Assembly: GCA_937910835.1 (NCBI GenBank) | Contig: CALEMG010000158.1 | Span: 1-6,915, forward strand | DNA length: 6,915 bases | From: an uncultured Alphaproteobacteria bacterium | Lineage (GTDB): Bacteria > Pseudomonadota > Alphaproteobacteria > Sneathiellales > Sneathiellaceae | Reading direction: 5' to 3' | Shown: in pieces, positions 1-5,766 of the stretch | Layout of the letters: each line of letters starts with the position of its first letter | Numbering within the stretch: the stretch's first letter is position 1 | Made by a program: the position numbers and the translations under genes | Notes under the pieces: model-generated | Databases searched by the model: none | What the model was told of the DNA's origin: nothing | What the model saw: only the letters and a program-made list of their open reading frames with translations

Positions 1-287
1 GGGGTCAGGGCGATATCGGACACCCGCTCGAACAGGGTGAGAAGCCGGGGTCCGCGCCCGGATTTCAATGCCGGCTCGGCCTTGGCGATATTGTGGCGAA
101 TGACCATGCCCACCGCATAGGCGACCGCGCAGATGGCCGCCATCGCGAACAGGGAAAATGGCCCTGTCGTATCCGCCAGCAAGGAAACGATTACCAGAAA
201 CCCGCTGCCAAAGATGGAGGCGAGCGGTGTCGTCGTGCCGTGGATAAACCGGGCGAACGGGCTTCGGCGGGGCTTTGCTGAACTCAT
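1..287 (-). CDS. Partial small inner-membrane protein, N-terminal part
   Basis: This reading frame starts at ATG 287-285 and stays open to the left edge, so only the first 95 residues (plus a Pro from the split codon) are present. It has no stop inside the window. The N-terminus (MSSAKPRRSPFARF) is basic, followed by two hydrophobic stretches at about residues 22-38 and 44-63, then a polar, basic segment (HNIAKAEPALKSGRGPR). This suggests two membrane helices with both ends in the cytoplasm. Codons are GC-rich at the third position, supporting a real gene over the overlapping plus-strand frame. I do not recognise the family. The ribosome binding site upstream of 287 is weak. It is transcribed away from the lysis-like genes, leaving only 61 bases between the two starts. 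Confidence 0.72.
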   Translation of the reverse strand, partial: MSSAKPRRSPFARFIHGTTTPLASIFGSGFLVIVSLLADTTGPFSLFAMAAICAVAYAVGMVIRHNIAKAEPALKSGRGPRLLTLFERVSDIALT

Positions 288-332
288 CGGGCAACTTTCA
301 ACTTGGGACGCAGCACCGTCAGTTTACGACGC

Positions 333-340
333 AGAAGGAG
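333..340 (+). promoter_or_regulatory. Ribosome binding site that fixes a TTG start
   Basis: AGAAGGAG lies eight bases before TTG 349. It is the only strong Shine-Dalgarno match near the beginning of this gene, and it argues against the in-frame ATG at 133. Nearly the same site, AGAAGGAA at 795-802, precedes the next gene, which supports both calls. Confidence 0.8.
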
Positions 341-348
341 CAAGGCAA

Positions 349-810
349 TTGATTATTCAGGACTTACGCAATCTCATCGTCCGTCCCACGTTGGACGCGC
401 TTCATATGGGCGGTGTGAATGCCGAGAATCTTGTCCTCGGCACCGGGCTGGTGGAGAGCGGCTTCAGGCATCTCCGGCAAATGGGTGGGCCCGCACTCGG
501 CTTCTATCAATGCGAACCCGCAACCTATAACGACATCCTCCGCTATCTCGGAGGACGCCCCGCGCTTCTTAGGCGGCTCCGGCTGTTCATGGCGGGAGAG
601 GGCGTGCCGGCGGTCTCGCAGCTTGTCTGGAACCTTAAATTCGCGACTGCGATCTGCCGCATCCATTACTGGCGCAAGCCCGGCGCGATCCCCGACGATC
701 TGGAGGGGCAGGCGGCCTATTGGAAGTGCCATTACAACACCGCGCTCGGGCGCGGCACGGTGGAAAAATACCTCAAATGCGCCCGTCCCTTAACAGAAGG
801 AATGACCTAA
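349..810 (+). CDS. Phage-type lysozyme/lytic transglycosylase-like protein, TTG start
   Basis: A protein of 153 residues, probably a cell-wall hydrolase acting in phage lysis or entry. Seen: E36-S37 in the motif VESGF, followed by GGPALGFYQCEPAT (residues 46-59). This resembles the ES...A-G-hh-Q pattern of the soluble lytic transglycosylase/lysozyme-like fold, with E36 the likely catalytic acid. The C-terminal half carries FATAICRIHYWR (98-109) and AAYWKCHYNT (122-131), which I recall as typical of a widespread family of short, uncharacterised phage proteins. There is no signal peptide or membrane helix, so export would need a holin or packaging in the virion. Start: TTG at 349 with AGAAGGAG eight bases upstream. 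The in-frame extension to ATG 133 lies wholly opposite the membrane-protein gene and has no ribosome binding site. The stop TAA overlaps the next ATG (TAATG). Catalytic activity is inferred; a structural or non-catalytic role remains possible. Confidence 0.83.
   Translation: MIIQDLRNLIVRPTLDALHMGGVNAENLVLGTGLVESGFRHLRQMGGPALGFYQCEPATYNDILRYLGGRPALLRRLRLFMAGEGVPAVSQLVWNLKFATAICRIHYWRKPGAIPDDLEGQAAYWKCHYNTALGRGTVEKYLKCARPLTEGMT
795..802 (+). promoter_or_regulatory. Ribosome binding site for the holin-like gene
   Basis: AGAAGGAA lies seven bases before ATG 810, inside the end of the lysozyme-like gene. It supports starting the holin-like gene at 810 rather than at the in-frame ATG 720, which is buried in the preceding gene. 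Confidence 0.75.
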
Positions 811-986
811 TGAAGACCTATTTGAAGGGTAAGAAAACCTATGTCACGGCGGCTCTCGCCATTATCGCGGCGGTGGGCAGCTATCTGCTCGATGAGATTC
901 CGACGCAGGATATGATCGAGGCGATTTTCGCGGCCCTCACCGCCATGACCATCCGCGCCGCCATCCCAACGGAGGCGACGAAATGA
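810..986 (+). CDS. Holin-like small membrane protein
   Basis: A 58-residue protein. The N-terminus is strongly basic (MKTYLKGKK), followed by a clear hydrophobic helix at about residues 11-27. A second, weaker helix spans about 35-52 (DMIEAIFAALTAMTIRAAI), and the tail is short and polar. Size, charge pattern and position directly after a lysozyme-like gene fit a phage holin that would release or activate the hydrolase at the inner membrane. Holins are too diverse to name from sequence, so the function is inferred from context. The start at ATG 810 overlaps the previous stop (TAATG), and the gene's own stop overlaps the next start (ATGA at 983-986). Both overlaps suggest translational coupling in one transcript. 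A generic small phage membrane protein is the alternative. Confidence 0.75.
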   Translation: MKTYLKGKKTYVTAALAIIAAVGSYLLDEIPTQDMIEAIFAALTAMTIRAAIPTEATK

Positions 987-1306
987 GGCGCGTCATCATT
1001 GTCGCGCTCCTGCTGGGGCTGGCGGCTTGCGCCGCGCCGCTGGGGCAGCTCTCAGCACGCGATCAGCTGCTCGTCACCTGTGACGGCCTCGCCACCACCA
1101 TGGGGATCGTGAAGAATTTCATCCTCGACGGCACGATTGACGACCCGAGGACGCTTCGAGATATTCGCGGGGCTTCGGTGATTGTGGAGGAGAGTTGCCG
1201 CAACGATCAGGATTATGTCGCGGCGCTGAACCGTCTTGCGGCGCAATCGGTGATTTTGCTGGAAGCGCGGCTTGCCGCTGAGACTGACACCGGAAAAGGG
1301 AGCTAG
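983..1306 (+). CDS. Small lipoprotein of the lysis-like cassette
   Basis: A 107-residue predicted lipoprotein. The signal peptide (MRRVIIVALLLG) leads into the lipobox L13-A14-A15-C16, so the mature protein would be anchored by C16, probably in the outer membrane. The mature part is mostly helical and contains two further cysteines, C33 and C72, which could form a disulfide in the periplasm. Its place after hydrolase and holin-like genes is where gram-negative phages often encode spanins. However, it has no proline-rich Rz1-like stretch and no C-terminal membrane helix as in a unimolecular spanin, so a spanin call is not supported. Similar short lipoproteins occur in phage genomes without known function. 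The start overlaps the previous stop as ATGA. Confidence 0.82.
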   Translation: MRRVIIVALLLGLAACAAPLGQLSARDQLLVTCDGLATTMGIVKNFILDGTIDDPRTLRDIRGASVIVEESCRNDQDYVAALNRLAAQSVILLEARLAAETDTGKGS

Positions 1307-1310
1307 GCCC

Positions 1311-1496
1311 ATGGAAATTACATCCGCCTCCATCATCGCCCTGATCGAGGGTGGTGCGTTTCTCGTAAACGCCGCCCTCCGAGCGCAGAAAGGCGAACTT
1401 AGCCAGAGCGACGTTGACGCCATCCTCAATCACGTCGGGGCGGAAGCAAGCGACCTCCGCCGCGTTATCGATGCCGCGCTGGCAAAGAACGGCTGA
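1311..1496 (+). CDS. Small helical phage-associated protein, function unknown
   Basis: A 61-residue protein and the last gene of the cassette. ATG 1311 is chosen because AAGGGAG (1296-1302) lies eight bases upstream. An in-frame ATG at 1272 would overlap the lipoprotein gene and lacks such a site. The sequence begins with a mildly hydrophobic helix (about residues 5-23, SIIALIEGGAFLVNAALRA). An acidic, polar helical part follows (ELSQSDVDAILNHVGAEASDLRRVIDAAL). The first helix contains E13 and is short for a membrane segment, so a soluble or peripheral protein is more likely. I do not recognise a family. Four bases separate it from the lipoprotein stop, and a terminator follows eight bases after its stop, so it closes the transcript. 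Confidence 0.72.
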   Translation: MEITSASIIALIEGGAFLVNAALRAQKGELSQSDVDAILNHVGAEASDLRRVIDAALAKNG

Positions 1497-1503
1497 TCCA
1501 AAC

Positions 1504-1534
1504 AAAAAGGGAGGCTCTCACCGGCCTCCCTTTT
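1504..1534. terminator. Bidirectional intrinsic terminator between convergent genes
   Basis: A perfect inverted repeat, GGGAGGC (1509-1515) and GCCTCCC (1524-1530), encloses an eight-base loop. AAAAA precedes it (1504-1508) and TTTT follows (1531-1534). Read on either strand this is a GC-rich stem followed by a U tract. It lies between the stop of the last cassette gene (1496) and the stop of the minus-strand lipoprotein (1556), so it can end transcription from both sides. Confidence 0.87.
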
Positions 1535-1555
1535 AATCCTACCGAGATTTCCCAC

Positions 1556-1846
1556 CTAGAATGCCTTTTCCGGCTGCTCCGGCCAGAGCACGGTGTTACA
1601 GCCCTTGCGCTCTGCCAATTCCTTCACCGAGATATTCCGGTCCAGAAGATCATTTGCCTGTCCGGAGGTGGCCTTTTTCCCGGCAAGCTCTGTCGCCTTG
1701 TCCGTATTGGCCGCATATTCAATGCTCAAATCCTGACAGCTTGCCGTCTTGTCGCTCTCACGCAGGTTCGAATAATCAATTGGCGGCTCATTGATCGTGC
1801 AGGCAGTGAGAAGAGCGAGGCCGAGCAGAGCGACAGTGACTTTCAT
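1556..1846 (-). CDS. Small lipoprotein, function unknown
   Basis: A 96-residue predicted lipoprotein. The signal peptide MKVTVALLGLAL is followed by the lipobox L13-T14-A15-C16. The mature chain is polar and helical and holds two more cysteines, C37 and C83, possibly a disulfide in the periplasm. Start: ATG 1846-1844 has GGAG (1856-1853) six bases upstream. In-frame ATG 1858 overlaps that site, and an ATG at 1885 would place the signal peptide internally, so both were rejected. It lies 59 bases after the flavoprotein stop on the same strand with no clear terminator between, so it may be the last gene of the operon or have its own promoter. I see no enzyme motif and do not know its function. 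It faces the cassette lipoprotein gene across the shared terminator. Confidence 0.83.
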   Translation of the reverse strand: MKVTVALLGLALLTACTINEPPIDYSNLRESDKTASCQDLSIEYAANTDKATELAGKKATSGQANDLLDRNISVKELAERKGCNTVLWPEQPEKAF

Positions 1847-1905
1847 TCCATTCTCCATATGCGATGGTTTACGCCACTCAACCACAGGTATTTAACGCCG
1901 TCAAC

Positions 1906-3399
1906 TCACGCTTTGCCGCTCACATACTCCGCTGCGGATTTGCCGGCGATCTTGCCGAAGACGGCGCCGTTCATCAAGCCGGTGCCGCCGGGGTAGTTGT
2001 TATAGAAAATCCCGCCCACCAGCTCCCCCGCCGCGAACAGGCCGGGGAGGGGCGCGTAGTCCGTGCTCTGGACTTGCGCGTTCGTATCGATGCGGAGGCC
2101 GCCGAAAGTGAAGGTGATCCCGCAGGTGATGGCATAGGCTTCGAACGGGGCCTCTGTGAGCTGGTTAGCCCAGTTGCTCTTGGGCAGCGGCAAGCCCTTT
2201 GTGGCGCGCCCGTCCTTGACATTCGGATTGAAGGGAATGTCAGTCTGAACCGCGTCGTTATAGGCCTTGACCGTCTCGATAAAGCCTTCAGGGTCGACCC
2301 CTTCGAGCTTTCCGGCCAGTTCCTCGATACTGTCGGCGGTGACCTTGGTGACCTCCCGGATGCGGTATTCATCGCGGAGGAGGTGGAGCGTTTTTTTGTC
2401 GAAAATCTGCCAAGCGAAATGGCCGGGCTGGGCCAGCACCTCGCGGCCGTATTTCGCGTAAGTATAGTTGCGGAAATCCGCCCCCTCATCGACGAAACGC
2501 TCCCCCTTTGCATTGACGATAATACCGAAGGGGTAGGAATGCTTCTGGAAGCCGTCGCCGACGGCGAGGTCGCCAAACTCGGGCGCGTTCCGCTCCCATC
2601 CGACGGCGTGGCAGCCGGACCAGTTGCCGGCGGAGCTGGCGCCGATATCCATTGCCATGCGAATGCCGTCGCCGGTGTTATAAGGAGTGCCGCGCACTTT
2701 CGCGAGATCCCAATTCGGCCCGAGATAGCGCGTGCGCATTTCCGTGTTCGCTTGAAAGCCGCCGGCGGCGAGGATGACGGACTTTGCCGAAACCTCCTCG
2801 ATCTTGCCTTTGCGGCGGATTTTCACGCCGGTGACACCTGTCCCGTCGGTGATAAGTTCCAACGCACGGGAATCATACCAAACGTCGATGCCGCGTTTCG
2901 TTGCCGAGCCGATGAGCGCATCCACAAGGCCGGGACCGCCGCCCCAGGCCTCCACCGTCAGGCCGCCCCAGAACTTGAACTTGCCATCGACCTTGAACGC
3001 TTGCCGCCCATAGATGGGCACGAAGCGCACGCCTTTCTCGCGCATCCAGCGGATGGTGGAAAAGCTATTTTTAACAAGGACTTCGCATAGGTCGGGGTCG
3101 GTCCGGTGCTGGGTGACGCGGAACATGTCGTCGAAGAACTGGTCCTCTGTATAGGTGCCGAAATCGGTGGTGGCGATCTCGTTTTCGGTGAGGTCCGGCA
3201 TCACGGCCAGCAGGTCGTCGAGACCGTTATAGGCGAAGCGGATGGCGCCTGCGGTAAAGCGCGAATTGCCGCCGCTTACCTCTTCGGGCGCGCATTCGAG
3301 GACGAGGACTTTTGCGCCGTTTTCCTCGGCGCTTAAAGCTGCACAGAGGGCCGCGTTTCCCGCGCCCACGACCACAACGTCATACCGGCTCTCCGCCAT
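1906..3399 (-). CDS. tcuA: FAD-dependent dehydrogenase, TcuA (tricarballylate dehydrogenase) family
   Basis: A 497-residue cytoplasmic flavoprotein of the fumarate reductase/succinate dehydrogenase flavoprotein superfamily. TcuA oxidises tricarballylate to cis-aconitate, using FAD that is reoxidised by the membrane protein TcuB. Seen: dinucleotide-binding G12-A13-G14-N15-A16-A17, E35 at the end of strand 2 for the FAD ribose, SGGNSR at 42-47, VILAAGGF at 208-215, RFVDEG at 301-306, and the C-terminal FAD block GLFAAGE (453-459) with NNYPGGTGL (467-475). The NYPGG segment is as I recall it in TcuA; fumarate reductases usually carry an Arg there. There is no Tat or Sec signal. The ATG overlaps the upstream TGA by one base (TGATG), with AAGGGA seven bases before it, so translation is probably coupled. 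Family assignment is firm. The exact substrate is uncertain because tcuB and tcuC are not in the window and the neighbours are oxidoreductases not found in the Salmonella tcu operon. Confidence 0.88.
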   Translation of the reverse strand: MAESRYDVVVVGAGNAALCAALSAEENGAKVLVLECAPEEVSGGNSRFTAGAIRFAYNGLDDLLAVMPDLTENEIATTDFGTYTEDQFFDDMFRVTQHRTDPDLCEVLVKNSFSTIRWMREKGVRFVPIYGRQAFKVDGKFKFWGGLTVEAWGGGPGLVDALIGSATKRGIDVWYDSRALELITDGTGVTGVKIRRKGKIEEVSAKSVILAAGGFQANTEMRTRYLGPNWDLAKVRGTPYNTGDGIRMAMDIGASSAGNWSGCHAVGWERNAPEFGDLAVGDGFQKHSYPFGIIVNAKGERFVDEGADFRNYTYAKYGREVLAQPGHFAWQIFDKKTLHLLRDEYRIREVTKVTADSIEELAGKLEGVDPEGFIETVKAYNDAVQTDIPFNPNVKDGRATKGLPLPKSNWANQLTEAPFEAYAITCGITFTFGGLRIDTNAQVQSTDYAPLPGLFAAGELVGGIFYNNYPGGTGLMNGAVFGKIAGKSAAEYVSGKA

Positions 3400-4286
3400 C
3401 AGTCTTTCCCTTCAATCAAGTTCAGCAGTACCGGAAAATACTCCGCGCCGAAGCCCGCCGCGCTCGTCTTCTCCAGCATCTTTTTCGCCAGTTCCCCGGC
3501 GGGCGATTTGATCCCCGCATCCGCCGCGAGCTCAAGCGCGTAGGTGATATCCTTGGTGGCATAGTCCGTGCCGAAGGCGCCAACGGGAAAATTCCGCGGC
3601 AGCATCGCCTTTTTTACATGGTTGCGCAGCGCAAAGCTGTCCGCTGAGCCCTTCGACAGGGTATCGACCAGCAGTTCGCGCTCAACGCCTGCGCGCTCGC
3701 CAATGGTGAGCGCTTCGCCCAACGCGACGACGGACTGGATCAGCAGCATATTGTTCAGCAGCTTGACCACCTGGCCCGTGCCGACGCCGCCGCAATGGGT
3801 GATATCGGTCGCGGCGGCGGCGAGATAGGGTTGGATTGTCTCGAAGGTATCCTCATCGCTGCCGACCATAATGCTCAAGGTGCCGTCGATGGCCGCCTGG
3901 CGGGTGCGGGCGACGGGGGCGTCGGCGAAAATCATACCCTTTTCTTCAAGCGCGGCGGCGGCGGCCCGCGCGATGGCGACGGGGCAGGTGCTCATATCAA
4001 CAATGATCTGCCCGGCCCGGCCGTTTTCAAGCAGGCCGTCTGGCCCCAGAATGATTTTCTCCACCTCCGGCCCGCCGGGAAGCGAGAGGAAGATGATCTC
4101 GGCGGATTGTGCCACCTCGGCCACGCTTGCGGCGCGGGTGGCACCGTCCGCGACCAGCCGCGCCAGCGGTCCGTCCGAGAGATCGAACACCGTCATGGAC
4201 CCGAGGCCGGCTTTCGTCATGTTGCGGCACATGGGCTCGCCCATGACCCCGAGGCCGATAAATCCGAGCTTTGTCTTCTCCGTCAT
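3399..4286 (-). CDS. NAD(P)-dependent beta-hydroxyacid dehydrogenase (3-hydroxyisobutyrate dehydrogenase family)
   Basis: A 295-residue protein, the usual length for the family, which reversibly oxidises beta-hydroxyacids such as 3-hydroxyisobutyrate or glycerate to semialdehydes. Seen: Rossmann motif G11-L-G-V-M-G16, D35 at the end of strand 2 (favouring NAD over NADP), LPGG (69-72), DMST (97-100), the catalytic-helix pattern GVGTGQVVKLLNN (167-179) with catalytic K175 and N178/N179, and KDI at 245-247. The substrate loop reads DAPVARTRQAA (122-132), whereas most members have DAPVSGG, so the substrate probably differs from the classic ones. Start ATG 4286 has AAGGA six bases upstream. It lies 28 bases after the aldehyde dehydrogenase stop and overlaps the flavoprotein start by one base, so it is the middle gene of the operon. 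It could interconvert an alcohol and a semialdehyde used by the neighbouring aldehyde dehydrogenase (inference). Confidence 0.9.
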   Translation of the reverse strand: MTEKTKLGFIGLGVMGEPMCRNMTKAGLGSMTVFDLSDGPLARLVADGATRAASVAEVAQSAEIIFLSLPGGPEVEKIILGPDGLLENGRAGQIIVDMSTCPVAIARAAAAALEEKGMIFADAPVARTRQAAIDGTLSIMVGSDEDTFETIQPYLAAAATDITHCGGVGTGQVVKLLNNMLLIQSVVALGEALTIGERAGVERELLVDTLSKGSADSFALRNHVKKAMLPRNFPVGAFGTDYATKDITYALELAADAGIKSPAGELAKKMLEKTSAAGFGAEYFPVLLNLIEGKD

Positions 4287-4314
4287 CCTGTTTCCTTAAA
4301 ATGGGCGGCGGGGT

Positions 4315-5766
4315 CTAGCCGCCGAGGCCGCCAAGATAGATGCTCTTGGTCTGCTGATAGGCGCGCAGGCCCTGAATGCCTTTTTCCCGCCCGAGCCCGC
4401 TTTGCTTGTAGCCGCCGAATGGTGCGGCGATGCTGAGCTGCTTGTAGGTGTTGATCCAGACCGTGCCCGCCTTGATCGCACCGGCGACGCGCCAGGCTTT
4501 CGTGAGATCCTTGCTCCAGATGCCACAGGCGAGGCCAAAGACCGTATCATTCGCCTGTTTGATCAGGTCTTCTTCGGAAGTGAAGGGCAGGACGACGAGG
4601 ACGCTGCCGAAGATTTCCTCCTGACAGACAGGGGAGCTGTGGTCGAGACCATCGATGATCGTCGGCAGATAATAGGCGCCTGCGGCGCATTCCGGTCCAT
4701 CAGGCCGCGTACCGCCAAGGACAACCCGTCCGCCTTGCTCCCGTGCAATTTTTACATAGCCTTCGATCCGGGCCCGCTGCGCGTCTGAGGCCATGGGGCC
4801 AATATTGCTCGCATCATCAAGCGGTGGTCCGACCTTCAGCTTTTTCGAGACCGCGACAAGACGCTCCATAAAGTCGTCATAGATCTCTTGCTCGACAAAC
4901 AGGCGCGATCCGGCGACGCAGGACTGCCCGCCGGAGCCGAAAATGGCGGAGGAGACATCCGCCGCCGCCTTGTCGAGATTGGCATCTGCGAAGACGATGG
5001 TGGGGGACTTGCCGCCAAGCTCCAATATGGTCGGGATAAAGCGGCCCGCCACCGCCTCGGCAATGGCCCGGCCCGCATTGGTGCCGCCGGTGAAGGAAAC
5101 CATGGCAAGATCGGGGTGGTTGATGATCGCTTCGCCGACCGTGTGATCGCCGGGAAGAACGCTCAAAAAACCTTCCGGCAGGCCCGCATCGATAAAGGCG
5201 CGGGCAAGCTCGATAGAAACCAAGGTCGTGAGTTCAGAGGGTTTCAGGATGACCGCATTTCCCGCGGCAAGCGCCGGGGCGATTTTTTGCGCGGCCATGG
5301 TGAGCGGGGAATTCCAAGGTGTGATCGCCGCAACGATACCCATGGGTTCATGGGTGGTGACGGAGAGATACGGGCCGCGCGGGGGCGGGGCTTCTGCCTC
5401 CACGGTTTCACACACGGACGCGAAATAACGCACGATGCCCGCCGCAGCGCTCACTTGTCCGAGCGATTCTTTCAGCGTCTTGCCATTTTCCGATGTTTGC
5501 AGCCCGGCAAGTATTTCTTTACGTTCCAGCATTAACTCGGCGGCCTTGAAAAGGACGCTGGCCCGTTCATGGGGCGGGCGGGCGAACCAGTCGATATTGG
5601 CAAGCGCGGCGGTGCCCCGCGCGAAAGCCTGATCTACCTGATCTTTCGAAGCCATGTGAATATCAGTAATGAGGGAACCATCGGCCGGATTGGTCACGGA
5701 GAGAATACCTCCCATGCCCTCAATTTCCTCCCCGGCAAGCAGCATTGTTTTTCTTGTTTTTATCAT
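4315..5766 (-). CDS. NAD-dependent aldehyde dehydrogenase
   Basis: A 483-residue cytoplasmic enzyme of the classical aldehyde dehydrogenase superfamily, full length, oxidising an aldehyde to a carboxylate. Seen: TPWNSP (149-154) with oxyanion residue N152, LKPSE (174-178) with K175 and E178 (E178 favouring NAD), the cofactor loop FTGGT (225-229), LELGGKSP (248-255) with general base E249, GGQSC (279-283) with nucleophile C283, EEIFG (383-387), and PFGGYKQSGLGRE near the end. All catalytic residues are present. Start: ATG 5766 with GAGGGAG just upstream. A TTG seven codons earlier lacks a ribosome binding site, so the longer form was rejected. It is the first gene of the minus-strand operon and is divergent from the LysR gene. 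The likely substrate is a semialdehyde made by the next enzyme or by an upstream step; sequence alone does not name it. Confidence 0.93.
   Translation of the reverse strand: MIKTRKTMLLAGEEIEGMGGILSVTNPADGSLITDIHMASKDQVDQAFARGTAALANIDWFARPPHERASVLFKAAELMLERKEILAGLQTSENGKTLKESLGQVSAAAGIVRYFASVCETVEAEAPPPRGPYLSVTTHEPMGIVAAITPWNSPLTMAAQKIAPALAAGNAVILKPSELTTLVSIELARAFIDAGLPEGFLSVLPGDHTVGEAIINHPDLAMVSFTGGTNAGRAIAEAVAGRFIPTILELGGKSPTIVFADANLDKAAADVSSAIFGSGGQSCVAGSRLFVEQEIYDDFMERLVAVSKKLKVGPPLDDASNIGPMASDAQRARIEGYVKIAREQGGRVVLGGTRPDGPECAAGAYYLPTIIDGLDHSSPVCQEEIFGSVLVVLPFTSEEDLIKQANDTVFGLACGIWSKDLTKAWRVAGAIKAGTVWINTYKQLSIAAPFGGYKQSGLGREKGIQGLRAYQQTKSIYLGGLGG

Noticed and set aside
133..348. N-terminal extension of the lysozyme-like protein to ATG 133
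   Set aside because: There is no ribosome binding site, it overlaps the membrane gene on the other strand, and the phage-like similarity begins after the TTG at 349.
1119..1505. Minus-strand open frames opposite the cassette lipoprotein and small helical gene
   Set aside because: They run across two plus-strand genes and have no signal peptide or known motif. The plus-strand genes have lipobox, ribosome binding sites and coupling.
288..1560. A complete prophage
   Set aside because: Only lysis-like genes are present, with no integrase, repressor, structural gene or attachment-site repeat seen.
1865..1884. TGGTT/AACCA hairpin between the flavoprotein and the lipoprotein as a terminator
   Set aside because: The stem is only five pairs with a ten-base loop and no T tract, too weak to call.
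1864..3090. A 408-codon open frame on the plus strand
   Set aside because: It lies antisense to the flavoprotein gene, has no recognisable motifs, and its openness follows from the GC-rich codon pattern of the opposite strand.
3795..4436. A 213-codon open frame on the plus strand
   Set aside because: It is antisense to two well-supported dehydrogenase genes, spans their junction, and has a composition without a plausible fold.
4888..5535. A 215-codon open frame on the plus strand
   Set aside because: It mirrors the aldehyde dehydrogenase coding strand, whose catalytic motifs are all intact.
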